Notes under the pieces: generated by a model
What the model saw: the letters and a program-made list of their open reading frames with translations, nothing else
What the model was told of the DNA's origin: nothing
Databases searched by the model: none
NCBI GenBank assembly: GCA_900551195.1
Contig: URVD01000004.1
Location: forward strand, 1 to 21,802
Length of the DNA: 21,802 nucleotides
DNA from: an uncultured Collinsella sp.
GTDB taxonomy: Bacteria > Actinomycetota > Coriobacteriia > Coriobacteriales > Coriobacteriaceae
Direction: 5' to 3'
Position numbers and translations under genes: made by a program
Part shown: piece after piece, positions 7,203-17,024 of the stretch
How the letters are laid out: the number at the start of each line of letters is the position of its first letter
Position numbering within the stretch: the first letter of the stretch is position 1

Positions 7203-7397
7203 GTGGGAGTTATCGGTTACGGTCTCGGTGTTATCGGCGCTGGTCTTGCTATCGGCCTGTCTGCTCTGGGTGCTACGGGTGCTATGGCCCGTCAGCCTGA
7301 GGTCCAGGGCCGCGTGTTCACCGTCTTCATCATGGGCTCCGCCTTCGGCGAGGCTCTGGCTCTGATCGGCTTCGTTGTCGCGCTGATCGTTAAATAG
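7203..7397 (+). CDS. atpE: F0F1 ATP synthase subunit c
   Basis: Subunit c forms the membrane rotor ring. The product is only 64 residues from GTG 7203, preceded by AAAGGAGG at ideal spacing; usual lengths are 70-90. It has two helices joined by the polar loop ARQPEVQG (29-36). Glu50 in GSAFGEALAL is the ion-binding carboxylate. Aligning on RQPE with the sodium-type c subunit of Ilyobacter, the position of its Gln32 is Ile here and the residue after Glu50 is Ala rather than Ser. The sodium ligands are therefore absent and proton coupling is expected. Confidence 0.96.
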   Translation: MGVIGYGLGVIGAGLAIGLSALGATGAMARQPEVQGRVFTVFIMGSAFGEALALIGFVVALIVK

Positions 7398-7412
7398 CAC
7401 GGAGCGTCAAGT

Positions 7413-8015
7413 ATGAATCTTTCATCCCAGAAGAGCGCGATCGCACTCTCCGCGTCCGCGGCCGCGCTGCTCATGCCGGTTTCCGCGTTCGCCGAGGACG
7501 GCGCTGCCGGTGCGGACATCCTCATCCCTAAGATGGCGGAGTTCATCCCGGCGCTTATCGCCTTCCTGATTATCTGGATCGTGCTGGCCAAGGTCGCCCT
7601 GCCGGGCATCATGAAAACCATGGAGGAGCGCGGCAAGAAGATCGAGGAGAGCCTCGACGAGGCCGAGAAGACCAAGCAGGAGGCTATCGCCAAGCGCGCT
7701 GAGTCCGACTCGATCGTCACCGACGCCCGTCGTCAGGCTGCCGACATCGTTCTCGAGGCCCGTAAGGACGCCGAGTCCGAGCGCGCCCGTATCATCGAGG
7801 CTGCTCACAAGGAGGCCGAGGAGATCATCGCCAAGGCCCATACGACCGTCGAGGACGAGCGCAAGTCCATTTACGCCGGTGCCGCGAGCTCCATCGCCGA
7901 CCTGTCCGTTGCCGTCGCCACCAAGATCGTGGGCGAGGCACTCGAGGACGAGACCGAGCAGAAGAAGCTCATCGAGCGCTACATCCAGGAAGCAGGTAGC
8001 CTGAATGCCGACTAG
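7413..8015 (+). CDS. atpF: F0F1 ATP synthase subunit b
   Basis: Subunit b is the peripheral stalk that holds F1 against rotation. The 200-residue product begins at ATG 7413, with GGAG (7401-7404) upstream. Residues 1-27 look like a cleavable signal peptide ending AFA|ED. The true membrane helix is about 43-63 (IPALIAFLIIWIVLAKVAL), followed by a long charged coiled coil from about 70 to 165. Such N-terminal extensions occur in some Gram-positive and actinobacterial b subunits. The end overlaps atpH by 11 bases, which suggests translational coupling. Confidence 0.95.
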   Translation: MNLSSQKSAIALSASAAALLMPVSAFAEDGAAGADILIPKMAEFIPALIAFLIIWIVLAKVALPGIMKTMEERGKKIEESLDEAEKTKQEAIAKRAESDSIVTDARRQAADIVLEARKDAESERARIIEAAHKEAEEIIAKAHTTVEDERKSIYAGAASSIADLSVAVATKIVGEALEDETEQKKLIERYIQEAGSLNAD

Positions 8016-8481
8016 CCGCTATCAGGACAAGGTGCTCGAGACCTACGCGCGCTCCCTTCTGGAAGCCGCTAAGGCCGAGAACCATGTGTTCGAGGACCTC
8101 GAGATGATCGAGCGCTTGGCTTCTGCCAGCCCCGAGATCATCGCCGTGCTCGACACCATGTCCAAGCGCGACCAGCTCGACCTTCTTCCCAAGGTGGCAG
8201 CTGCCTTTAAGTATGTTGCCGAGGAAGACGAGGATGTAGTGGGCGTGACCGTCACCACGGCGATCCCGCTCGACGACGAGCTGCGTCAAACCATCACTAA
8301 GAAATGCGAGCAGGACTTCGGCCGCAAGGTATTCCTTATCGAGCAGGTCGACCCGTCTATCGTGGGCGGCCTGGTGCTCGAGGCCCGCGGCGAGCGTCGT
8401 GATATTTCCGTCAAGACGCAGCTGCGCATCGCGCAGGAGACCCTCGCAAACTCTGCTAATTCGTACGGAGGTGAAGCCTAA
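8005..8481 (+). CDS. atpH: F0F1 ATP synthase subunit delta
   Basis: Delta links the b stalk to the top of the alpha-beta hexamer (OSCP family). The product is 158 residues, a little shorter than the ~175 usual. It opens with [17 protein letters not shown], typical of the N-terminal helical bundle, and carries [26 protein letters not shown], the conserved C-terminal signature. The gene overlaps atpF by 11 bases, and its TAA stop shares one base with the atpA start. Confidence 0.94.
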   Translation: MPTSRYQDKVLETYARSLLEAAKAENHVFEDLEMIERLASASPEIIAVLDTMSKRDQLDLLPKVAAAFKYVAEEDEDVVGVTVTTAIPLDDELRQTITKKCEQDFGRKVFLIEQVDPSIVGGLVLEARGERRDISVKTQLRIAQETLANSANSYGGEA

Positions 8482-10079
8482 TGTCCGAAACCCTCAATGC
8501 CCAGGATATCGCCAAGAAACTGCAGGAGCAGCTCACGAGCCTCTCCGCGACGGTCGATACGCATGAGGTTTCAACGGTCGACGAGGTAGGCGACGGCATC
8601 GCGCGCGTCTCCGGCCTCAAGAGCGCCATGGCAGGTGAGCTTCTGGAGTTCAAGAGCTCCGATACCGGTGAGACCGTCTTCGGCCTTGCCCAGAACCTTG
8701 ACCGTGACGAGGTCGGCGCCGTTCTGTTCGGTGCCGTCGACTCCATCAAGGAAGGCGACGAGTGCCGCACCACTGGCCGCATTATGGATATCCCCGTGAG
8801 CCGCGCCATGCTCGGCCGCGTCGTCAATCCGCTCGGCCAGCCCATCGACGGCCTAGGCGACATCGTCGCTACGCACCGTCGCCCCATCGAGTTCAAGGCC
8901 CCCGGCGTCATCGACCGTACCCCGGTGTGCGAGCCGGTTCAGACCGGTCTGCTCGCTATCGACTCCATGGTGCCTATTGGCCGCGGTCAGCGTGAGCTCA
9001 TCATCGGCGACCGTAAGACCGGTAAGACCGCCATCGCCATCGACGCTATTCTCAACCAGCGCGGCAAGGGCATGGTCTGCATCTATGTCGCCATCGGCCA
9101 GAAGGCCTCCACGGTTGCCAACATCCGCGAGACCCTCGCTCAGCACGGTGCGCTCGACTACACCATCATCGTTTCGGCCACCGCTGCCGATTCCGCCCCT
9201 ATGCAGTACATCGCGCCTATGGCCGGTGCCGCTATCGGCGAGTTCTTCATGTACAACGGCGAGGACGGCAAGCCCGCCAGCGAGACCAACCCCGGCGGCC
9301 ACGTGCTCGTCATCTACGACGACCTGTCCAAGCAGGCTGTGGCCTACCGTCAGATGTCGCTGACGCTGCATCGTCCGCCCGGACGCGAGGCCTATCCTGG
9401 CGACATCTTCTACCTGCACTCTCGTCTGCTCGAGCGTGCCGTCAAGATGTCCAAGAAGAACGGTTACGGCTCCATGACGGCACTGCCGATCATCGAGACC
9501 CAGGACGGCGACGTCTCGGCCTACATTCCGACCAACGTCATTTCCATTACCGATGGTCAGATCTACCTGCAGTCCGAGCTCTTCTTCCAGGGTCAGCGCC
9601 CGGCAGTCGACGTGGGCATCTCCGTGTCCCGCGTCGGTGGCGATGCGCAGACCAAGGCCATGAAGCAGGTCGCCGGCAACCTCCGTCTGGACCTTGCTTC
9701 GTACCAGGAGCTCGCCGGCTTCACGCAGTTCGGCTCCGACCTCGACGAGGCCACGCAAAAGCAGCTGACCCATGGTGCTCGCATGACCGAGCTCCTGAAG
9801 CAGCCGCGTTACAAGCCGTTTGAGGTTGGCGAGCAGATCGTTACGCTGTTCGCTGGCAACGAGGGCTTCCTGGATGACCTGGAGATCGCCGACGTGCTGC
9901 CCTTCCGTGCCGAGCTCATCGAGTACATGGACAATGGCTTTGGCTCGCTGCTCGACAAGGTTCGCGCCAAGAAGATCGATGATGACACCAAGGCTGAGCT
10001 CTTGCGCGTCATCGGCGACTTCAAGCAGCAGTTCATGGCCAAGCACCATTCGGATGTTTCTGGATCAGAGGAGAACTAA
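8481..10079 (+). CDS. atpA: F0F1 ATP synthase subunit alpha
   Basis: Alpha is the regulatory nucleotide-binding subunit of F1. The 532-residue product starts at ATG 8481, overlapping the atpH stop (TAATG), with ACGGAGG (8465-8471) as ribosome-binding site. It shows GDRKTGKT (176-183, P-loop), [12 protein letters not shown] (Walker B region), [20 protein letters not shown], and [15 protein letters not shown], which contains the arginine finger. The P-loop has Lys where E. coli has Gln (GDRQTGKT). The length is slightly above the usual ~510, with a short Ser/Glu-rich tail. Confidence 0.97.
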   Translation: MSETLNAQDIAKKLQEQLTSLSATVDTHEVSTVDEVGDGIARVSGLKSAMAGELLEFKSSDTGETVFGLAQNLDRDEVGAVLFGAVDSIKEGDECRTTGRIMDIPVSRAMLGRVVNPLGQPIDGLGDIVATHRRPIEFKAPGVIDRTPVCEPVQTGLLAIDSMVPIGRGQRELIIGDRKTGKTAIAIDAILNQRGKGMVCIYVAIGQKASTVANIRETLAQHGALDYTIIVSATAADSAPMQYIAPMAGAAIGEFFMYNGEDGKPASETNPGGHVLVIYDDLSKQAVAYRQMSLTLHRPPGREAYPGDIFYLHSRLLERAVKMSKKNGYGSMTALPIIETQDGDVSAYIPTNVISITDGQIYLQSELFFQGQRPAVDVGISVSRVGGDAQTKAMKQVAGNLRLDLASYQELAGFTQFGSDLDEATQKQLTHGARMTELLKQPRYKPFEVGEQIVTLFAGNEGFLDDLEIADVLPFRAELIEYMDNGFGSLLDKVRAKKIDDDTKAELLRVIGDFKQQFMAKHHSDVSGSEEN

Positions 10080-10084
10080 GCCCC

Positions 10085-12447
<2,363 letters not shown>

Positions 12448-12450
12448 GTT

Positions 12451-12843
12451 ATGCGTATCCGCATCGTGTGCCCCGTGAGCTGCGCCTATGAGGGCGACGC
12501 TGCGTTTGTGTCGATTCCGTCCACGGATGGCGAGTTTGGCGTCCTGCCTGCTCACTCCAGCGAGATTTGCACGATCGACCGCGGTTACGTTCGCGTTTCC
12601 GATAAGGCCATGGGCACTGTCGACCACACGTTTGCCGTGGCCGGCGGCTATGCCCAGGTTGCGGACGATGTCGTGACCGTTCTCGCCGAGCGCGCTTGCG
12701 ATTTGGCGACCGTCGATGCCGACAAGCTTAAAGCTGATATTCAAGGTTTTGAAGAGAAGCTGGGTAATTTGTCGGAGGATGATGCACGCCGCGCCTACCT
12801 CTATAATGAAATCGCATGGTGTAAGCTCAAGCTTGCCCAATAG
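12451..12843 (+). CDS. atpC: F0F1 ATP synthase subunit epsilon
   Basis: Epsilon joins the rotor to the c-ring and can inhibit ATP hydrolysis. The 130-residue product starts at ATG 12451, 3 bases after atpD. The N-terminal beta-barrel is evident from VSIPSTDGEFGVLPAHSSEICTI and FAVAGGYAQVADDVVTVLAERA, with the C-terminal helical pair at about 90-130. It is the last gene before the operon terminator. Confidence 0.94.
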   Translation: MRIRIVCPVSCAYEGDAAFVSIPSTDGEFGVLPAHSSEICTIDRGYVRVSDKAMGTVDHTFAVAGGYAQVADDVVTVLAERACDLATVDADKLKADIQGFEEKLGNLSEDDARRAYLYNEIAWCKLKLAQ

Positions 12844-12879
12844 TCAAACGATTTAGCGTTCGACCATTTGCGAACACAT

Positions 12880-12918
12880 CATGCCCGGGATGGCCCAGCC
12901 ACCCCGGGCATGCTTTTT
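12880..12918 (+). terminator. Intrinsic terminator of the atp operon
   Basis: CATGCCCGGG (12880-12889) pairs with CCCGGGCATG (12903-12912), with a further TGG/CCA inside the loop. The stem is followed after one base by TTTTT (12914-12918). This is a typical Rho-independent terminator. It ends only 13 bases before the murA start, so murA needs read-through or a promoter overlapping this stretch. Confidence 0.88.
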
Positions 12919-12931
12919 GAAAGGGTAGACC

Positions 12932-14215
12932 TTGGATATTATCCGCGTTGAGGGTGGCCACGCCATCGGAGGCTCCGTGCCCGTCTCGGGCGCCAAGAAC
13001 TCCGCGCTCAAACTCATGGCGGCAACGCTTCTGGCGCCGGGCAAGACGACGCTGCAGAACGTGCCCGATATTTCCGATGTCCACGTGATGGGCAAGGTGC
13101 TCAAGGGCATGGGCGCTACGATCGATGTTCTCGACGAGCACACGCTCGAGATTGATACCTCTCAGGTCGATTCATGGGAGGCCCCCTACGAGCTCGTTGC
13201 CAAGATGCGCGCTTCCACCGCCGTCATGGGACCCCTGCTGGGCCGCTTCCATCGCGCCAAAATTGCCATGCCGGGCGGCTGCAACCTGGGTGCTCGCAAG
13301 ATCGATATGCACATTCTTGGTCTTGAGGCCCTGGGCGTTGAGTTCGATACCGCCCACGGTTACATCAACGCTAATGCGCCCCAAGGTCTGCGCGGTACCA
13401 CCGTCACGCTCGAGTTCGCCAGCGTCGGTGCGACCGAGAACCTCATCATGGCCTCTGTGCGCGCACAGGGCACCACGGTTATCGACAATGCCGCCCGCGA
13501 GCCCGAGATCGTCGATCTCGCTAACATGCTCAACGAGATGGGCGCCAAGATTGTTGGCGCCGGTACGCCCGTCGTGACGATCGAAGGCGTGGAAGAGCTC
13601 CATCCCGTTATCCATCGCGTGGTGGGCGACCGCATCGAGGCCGGTACCTTTATCGTTGCCGGTGCGTTGATGGCCGACGATCGCGGTGTCGATGTCACGG
13701 GCTTTTGCCCCATTCACTTGGGCATGGTGCTCAAGAAGATGGAGCTTATGGGTATCGACTGCGAGCGCGTCGAGGATGGCGTCCATGTGAACCGTGCCGA
13801 GCGTATCAAGCCGGTCGACATCCAGACGCTTCCGTTCCCCGGTTTCCCGACCGACATGCAGGCGCAGATTATGGTGCTCTCCGCCCTTGCCGACGGCAGT
13901 TCCGTTATTACCGAAAACATCTTCGAGAATCGCTTTATGTTTGCCTCTGAGCTGGTGCGCATGGGTGCCGACATTCGTATCGAGAGCCATCATGCCATGA
14001 TTCATGGCGTCAAGGGCTTCTCGGGTGCACAGGTTACCTCGCCCGATTTGCGCGGCGGAGCGGCCCTCGTCGTAGCGGGCTTGATCGCCGACGGGACGAC
14101 CGAGGTTTCGGCTATCCATCACATCAAGCGCGGCTACGAGCAGTTTGTCGAAAAGCTGCAGGCGCTTGGCGCGCATGTCGAGCATGCTACCGTCCCCGAT
14201 CCCGTCATCTACTAA
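12932..14215 (+). CDS. murA: UDP-N-acetylglucosamine 1-carboxyvinyltransferase
   Basis: MurA transfers enolpyruvate from PEP to UDP-GlcNAc, the first committed step of peptidoglycan synthesis. The 427-residue product starts with TTG 12932, preceded by GAAAGGG (12919-12925) at 6-base spacing; translation from this codon gives the canonical MDIIRVEGG opening. SGAKNSALK holds Lys22 and Asn23, and PGGCNLGAR holds Cys117 and Arg122, equivalent to E. coli Cys115 and Arg120. The active-site Cys is the fosfomycin target; some actinobacteria have Asp there, but this protein does not. The TTG start may keep expression modest. Confidence 0.96.
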   Translation: MDIIRVEGGHAIGGSVPVSGAKNSALKLMAATLLAPGKTTLQNVPDISDVHVMGKVLKGMGATIDVLDEHTLEIDTSQVDSWEAPYELVAKMRASTAVMGPLLGRFHRAKIAMPGGCNLGARKIDMHILGLEALGVEFDTAHGYINANAPQGLRGTTVTLEFASVGATENLIMASVRAQGTTVIDNAAREPEIVDLANMLNEMGAKIVGAGTPVVTIEGVEELHPVIHRVVGDRIEAGTFIVAGALMADDRGVDVTGFCPIHLGMVLKKMELMGIDCERVEDGVHVNRAERIKPVDIQTLPFPGFPTDMQAQIMVLSALADGSSVITENIFENRFMFASELVRMGADIRIESHHAMIHGVKGFSGAQVTSPDLRGGAALVVAGLIADGTTEVSAIHHIKRGYEQFVEKLQALGAHVEHATVPDPVIY

Positions 14216-14227
14216 TACAGGTTGCCT

Positions 14228-15463
14228 ATGTTTAATAAAAAGCCCCTCGCGGATACCACCACCCGAAGACCCTCAACTGGTGCGCAGGCCAAGATCTACA
14301 GTCGCGATAACGTGGCTCGTTATTCCGAGCGAGCTCGCCAACGTCGTCGTAGCCACACGATTCGCCACGTCGCGCTCATTGTCGTGCTTGGCGTGCTACT
14401 GAGCGCCACTACCGCTGCCGGCCTGTGGTTTGCCACCATTATGGGCAAGCTCGGCGATTCTAATGTCATTACCGACAATCTGCGTCGGGTTCTGGTTGAC
14501 ACCGATGAAGCAAAGGATCCGTTCTACGTGCTGCTTCTTGGCACCGACGGCCGTCCGGGCGAGGATACGTATCGTGCCGACTCGATTATCCTGGCACGCA
14601 TCGACCCCACGCAAAAGCAGGCGACGCTCATTTCCGTTCCGCGCGACACTAAGGTCGTGTACAAGGGCGAGACCATGAAGATCAACGCCTGCCATACCGT
14701 TGGCGGCGCCGAGGCCATGGTCGAGGCGGTCAACGAGCTGTGCGGTGTTCAGATTTCCCACTATGCCGAGGTCAGCTTCGACGGTATGCAGGCGCTGATT
14801 GATTCGGTTGGCGGTATCGACATTAACGCAACCGATGATGTTGACGACCCCGAGCACCTGGATATTAAGATTACCGCTGGCCAGCAGCATATGGACGGTG
14901 CCACCGCCCTTACCTATGCCCGCTGCCGCTACACCTATGCCGACGGCGATTACACGCGCATGCGCCACCAGCGTCAGGTGCTTGGCGCCCTTGCCAACCA
15001 GATTCTCAATAACTTCGATGCCACGAAGATCTTTGGCCTGGTTAATTCGCTGTCCGATATGCTCGTAACCGATATGAGCGTTCAGGATATCGTGGCTACG
15101 GTCAACGCCATGCGCGGTATGGATGTCGACGGTATCTACTCGGCCAACCTGCCCTCGTACGCCGACGACAGCACCATGATCGACGGCGTGAGCTATGTCT
15201 TCGTCTACGAGGACGAGCTCAAGGAAATGATGGAGCGCGTCGATGCCGGCAAGGATCCCAAGGGTCCCAACACCATGGGTCTTTCCGACGGCTCCAGCTC
15301 TACGATCGGTGACCTGAACAACAACACGTCTGACGACTACGCAAACGGTACCGCAACCTCATCGGTCAGCTCTGACGATTCCGATGACTCAAGCGATTCG
15401 AGCGATTCGGACTACTACGAACAGCCCACCGGCGACGGCAACGGTTACGAGGCCAATTATTAG
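14228..15463 (+). CDS. LytR-CpsA-Psr (LCP) family cell-wall glycopolymer ligase
   Basis: LCP enzymes attach teichoic-acid-like or capsular polymers from lipid carriers to peptidoglycan outside the membrane. The 411-residue product has a basic cytoplasmic N-terminus (RARQRRRSH), one membrane helix at about 48-70, and an LCP domain at about 98-260: FYVLLLGTDGRPGEDTYRADSI, ISVPRDTKV (Arg139) and TYARCRYTYADGDYTRMRHQRQ, with the conserved arginines. The last ~55 residues are low-complexity Ser/Asp-rich ending EANY. The start is ATG 14228 with only a weak CAGG upstream; TTG 14222 is an alternative. It follows murA by 12 bases and is probably co-transcribed. Confidence 0.92.
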   Translation: MFNKKPLADTTTRRPSTGAQAKIYSRDNVARYSERARQRRRSHTIRHVALIVVLGVLLSATTAAGLWFATIMGKLGDSNVITDNLRRVLVDTDEAKDPFYVLLLGTDGRPGEDTYRADSIILARIDPTQKQATLISVPRDTKVVYKGETMKINACHTVGGAEAMVEAVNELCGVQISHYAEVSFDGMQALIDSVGGIDINATDDVDDPEHLDIKITAGQQHMDGATALTYARCRYTYADGDYTRMRHQRQVLGALANQILNNFDATKIFGLVNSLSDMLVTDMSVQDIVATVNAMRGMDVDGIYSANLPSYADDSTMIDGVSYVFVYEDELKEMMERVDAGKDPKGPNTMGLSDGSSSTIGDLNNNTSDDYANGTATSSVSSDDSDDSSDSSDSDYYEQPTGDGNGYEANY

Positions 15464-15493
15464 GGTTACGCGGGCTTACCAGCCCGCGTAACC
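15464..15493 (+). terminator. Hairpin immediately after the LCP gene
   Basis: GGTTACGCGGGCT (15464-15476) pairs perfectly with AGCCCGCGTAACC (15481-15493), 13 bp around the loop TACC. It begins at the base after the stop codon. No T-run follows, so it may be a terminator without U-tract, or a 3'-end stabiliser. Confidence 0.65.
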
Positions 15494-15505
15494 AGTTGAC
15501 GCTGC

Positions 15506-15639
15506 AAACCCGCCAGAGCGGCAATCTGCCTTTCAACTTCGGCGGCATGATCAAAAGATCAATGCCGCCTCGTTTCAAGGCACCTTGCTCGCTCTGGCGG
15601 GTTTTCGCTGACATTGCCAAAACATCGACGATACCGTGG
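15506..15639. repeat. Dispersed hairpin element, copy 2 (long near-perfect palindrome)
   Basis: Bases 15506-15604 fold almost end to end. The outer 15-bp stem is 15506-15520 with 15590-15604. Next come GCAA (15521-15524)/TTGC (15585-15588), TGCCTT (15527-15532)/AAGGCA (15577-15582) and AAC/GTT. The apex is an 8-bp stem 15541-15548 with 15562-15569, then GATC (15549-15552)/GATC (15557-15560) around AAAA, with A15561 bulged. The following 35 bases, including CATTGCCAAAACATCG, match copy 1 at 63-97. The outer arm ends in GGGTTTT, so this copy could also act as a terminator. Confidence 0.8.
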
Positions 15640-15690
15640 CTGGCGGGACACTCCCTTTGTCGAGAGATTTCCCGTTCGCCGATTTGTGCC

Positions 15691-15718
15691 TTGAAAAATG
15701 TATATAACGACTATAACG
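15691..15718 (+). promoter_or_regulatory. Putative promoter and operator of the EamA gene
   Basis: TTGAAA (15691-15696) could be a -35 box, with TATAAC (15712-15717) 15 bases downstream. The sequence TATAACGACTATAACG (15703-15718) contains TATAACG twice, 9 bases apart. A 14/16 match lies at 16993-17008 in front of the PTS operon, which suggests a shared regulator-binding site or a shared -10 type. Confidence 0.45.
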
Positions 15719-15758
15719 TAGCATGAAACATATTGGAAATAATACTGAGGAGGCTGCG

Positions 15759-16841
15759 TTGAAGAGGAGCAATCTGGGCTATGTGCTGGTGCTGATCGCC
15801 GCGCTTATGTGGGGCAGCATCGGAATCTTTGTAAACGGCATCTCGGCCATGGGCGTTTCGTCCCAGAGCATGGCTGCCTTTCGCTTGTTGGTCGGAGCGC
15901 TTATCTTGGCGCCGGTCCTGATGTTTATGGGCTGCCGTCCGGGTGAGGGGTCTACCGTGGTTCAGGGTCCGCTGACCCTGTTCAAGGCAAGCCCTAAAGA
16001 GCTTGTTTCCTGCGCGCTTGTCGGTATCGTCGGTTTGGCCGCCGCCAACACCTGCTATTACGAGTGCATGGGCGAGGTGGGCATGTCCACGGCCTCGGTG
16101 CTGCTCTACACCTCGCCGGTGTTTGGCGTCATGCTCGGCCGCGTGCTTTATCGCGAGGACGTGACCCCCAACAAGCTCGTTGCCATTGTCTTTAACATCG
16201 TTGGCTGCGTGCTTGCAGTGACCAATGGCGACCTTTCCGGTTTTCATTTTTCGGTTTGGGGCGTCACGTCGGGCGTGATTGCAGGCCTTTGTGGTGCGTC
16301 GCTCGCGGTGTTTAGCCGAATAGCAACCAAGACGGTCCACCCGCTGGCTGTCACGTTTTGGGGCTTTGTTTTTGGCGGTGCGGTTATGGCGGCTATCGCG
16401 GCTCCGTGGCCGGATGTCGCCGCGGCAATGTCGCCACAGCTGCTGCTGCTGTTCCTTGGCTTTGGACTCATCCCCACAGCCGTGGCTTACATCTTATATA
16501 TGCAGGGCCTGTCCATGGGGCTCGAGACGTCGAAAGTTCCCGTCGTAATGTCATTCGAGACAGTCGTCACCGTACTGCTGGGCATTGGTGTCTACGCCGA
16601 GCCCGCCGGTGCGATCAAAGTCCTGGGCATCGTGCTGGTGCTCGCGTCTATCCTGATTATGAACACCGACTTCTCCAAGCTGCGCAACAGCGTCATTGCC
16701 AAACGTATTGTCGAGAGCATGACCTTTAAGCCCAATGCGTGGTGGACGGAGAAATCGCAGGACATGGATTTGTTTAAGGAACGCACCGGCATCGCGCTGG
16801 AGCCCACCGTGCAGGAAAGCCCCTGGTACTTCGTGCGATAA
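15759..16841 (+). CDS. EamA-family (DMT superfamily) membrane transporter
   Basis: The protein is predicted to export or import a small metabolite across the cytoplasmic membrane; the substrate cannot be told. The start chosen is TTG 15759, which has GAGGAGG (15747-15753) at 5-base spacing; an in-frame ATG at 15723 has no such site. The product is 360 residues with about ten hydrophobic helices in two EamA repeats. The first repeat opens GYVLVLIAALMWGSIGIFVNG and the second lies near VWGVTSGVIAGLCGASLAVFSR. A hydrophilic, Trp-containing C-terminal tail of about 45 residues (KPNAWWTEK to SPWYFVR) is longer than usual. It stands alone between intergenic regions. Confidence 0.88.
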   Translation: MKRSNLGYVLVLIAALMWGSIGIFVNGISAMGVSSQSMAAFRLLVGALILAPVLMFMGCRPGEGSTVVQGPLTLFKASPKELVSCALVGIVGLAAANTCYYECMGEVGMSTASVLLYTSPVFGVMLGRVLYREDVTPNKLVAIVFNIVGCVLAVTNGDLSGFHFSVWGVTSGVIAGLCGASLAVFSRIATKTVHPLAVTFWGFVFGGAVMAAIAAPWPDVAAAMSPQLLLLFLGFGLIPTAVAYILYMQGLSMGLETSKVPVVMSFETVVTVLLGIGVYAEPAGAIKVLGIVLVLASILIMNTDFSKLRNSVIAKRIVESMTFKPNAWWTEKSQDMDLFKERTGIALEPTVQESPWYFVR

Positions 16842-17024
16842 GGGATTGCGCACGGCGTCCGACCTGGGATTATCCAGCCAGCGCCGGCCTACCCAGCCCC
16901 AACGTTTCAAGTACGTTAAACCCGTCAACGGTCGATTTTCACCCGCGAACGGTCTTTATACTAATTAGCAATATAAGCAACGTATAAGACGTTATAATGA
17001 CCATAACGAAAAGGAGGAGGCAAG
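16842..17024 (+). other. EamA-PTS intergenic region
   Basis: This 183-base gap has no gene and no obvious terminator for the EamA gene. Its last 50 bases are AT-rich and contain the repeated TATAA-type boxes and the strong AAGGAGGAGG ribosome-binding site of the PTS operon. A TATACT box at 16957-16962 is a second possible -10. Confidence 0.5.
16972..17008 (+). promoter_or_regulatory. Phased TATAA repeats upstream of the PTS operon
   Basis: TATAAG (16972), TATAAG (16983), TATAAT (16993) and CATAAC (17002) are spaced 11, 10 and 9 bases, close to one helical turn. TATAAT (16993-16998) is a perfect -10 box, but no good -35 lies 17 bases before it, as expected for an activator-dependent promoter. 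The last 16 bases match the site before the EamA gene at 14 of 16 positions. Confidence 0.45.

Larger units (their letters stand above)
15464..15758. other. LCP-EamA intergenic region
   Basis: This region of about 295 bases holds no gene. From left to right it carries the 13-bp hairpin, the long hairpin element, a more AT-rich stretch, and the direct repeats and ribosome-binding site of the following gene. A 76-codon frame at 15496-15726 runs through the inverted repeat and is not supported. Confidence 0.6.

Noticed and set aside
7203..7397. Possible sodium-coupled c-ring
   Set aside because: The Gln and Ser ligands of sodium-type c subunits are replaced by Ile and Ala in the RQPE-anchored alignment.
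8853..10049. Long open frame on the - strand (398 codons) opposite atpA
   Set aside because: It is a codon-bias shadow of atpA in GC-rich DNA, with a repetitive Val/Gly/Asp/Leu composition and no family motif.
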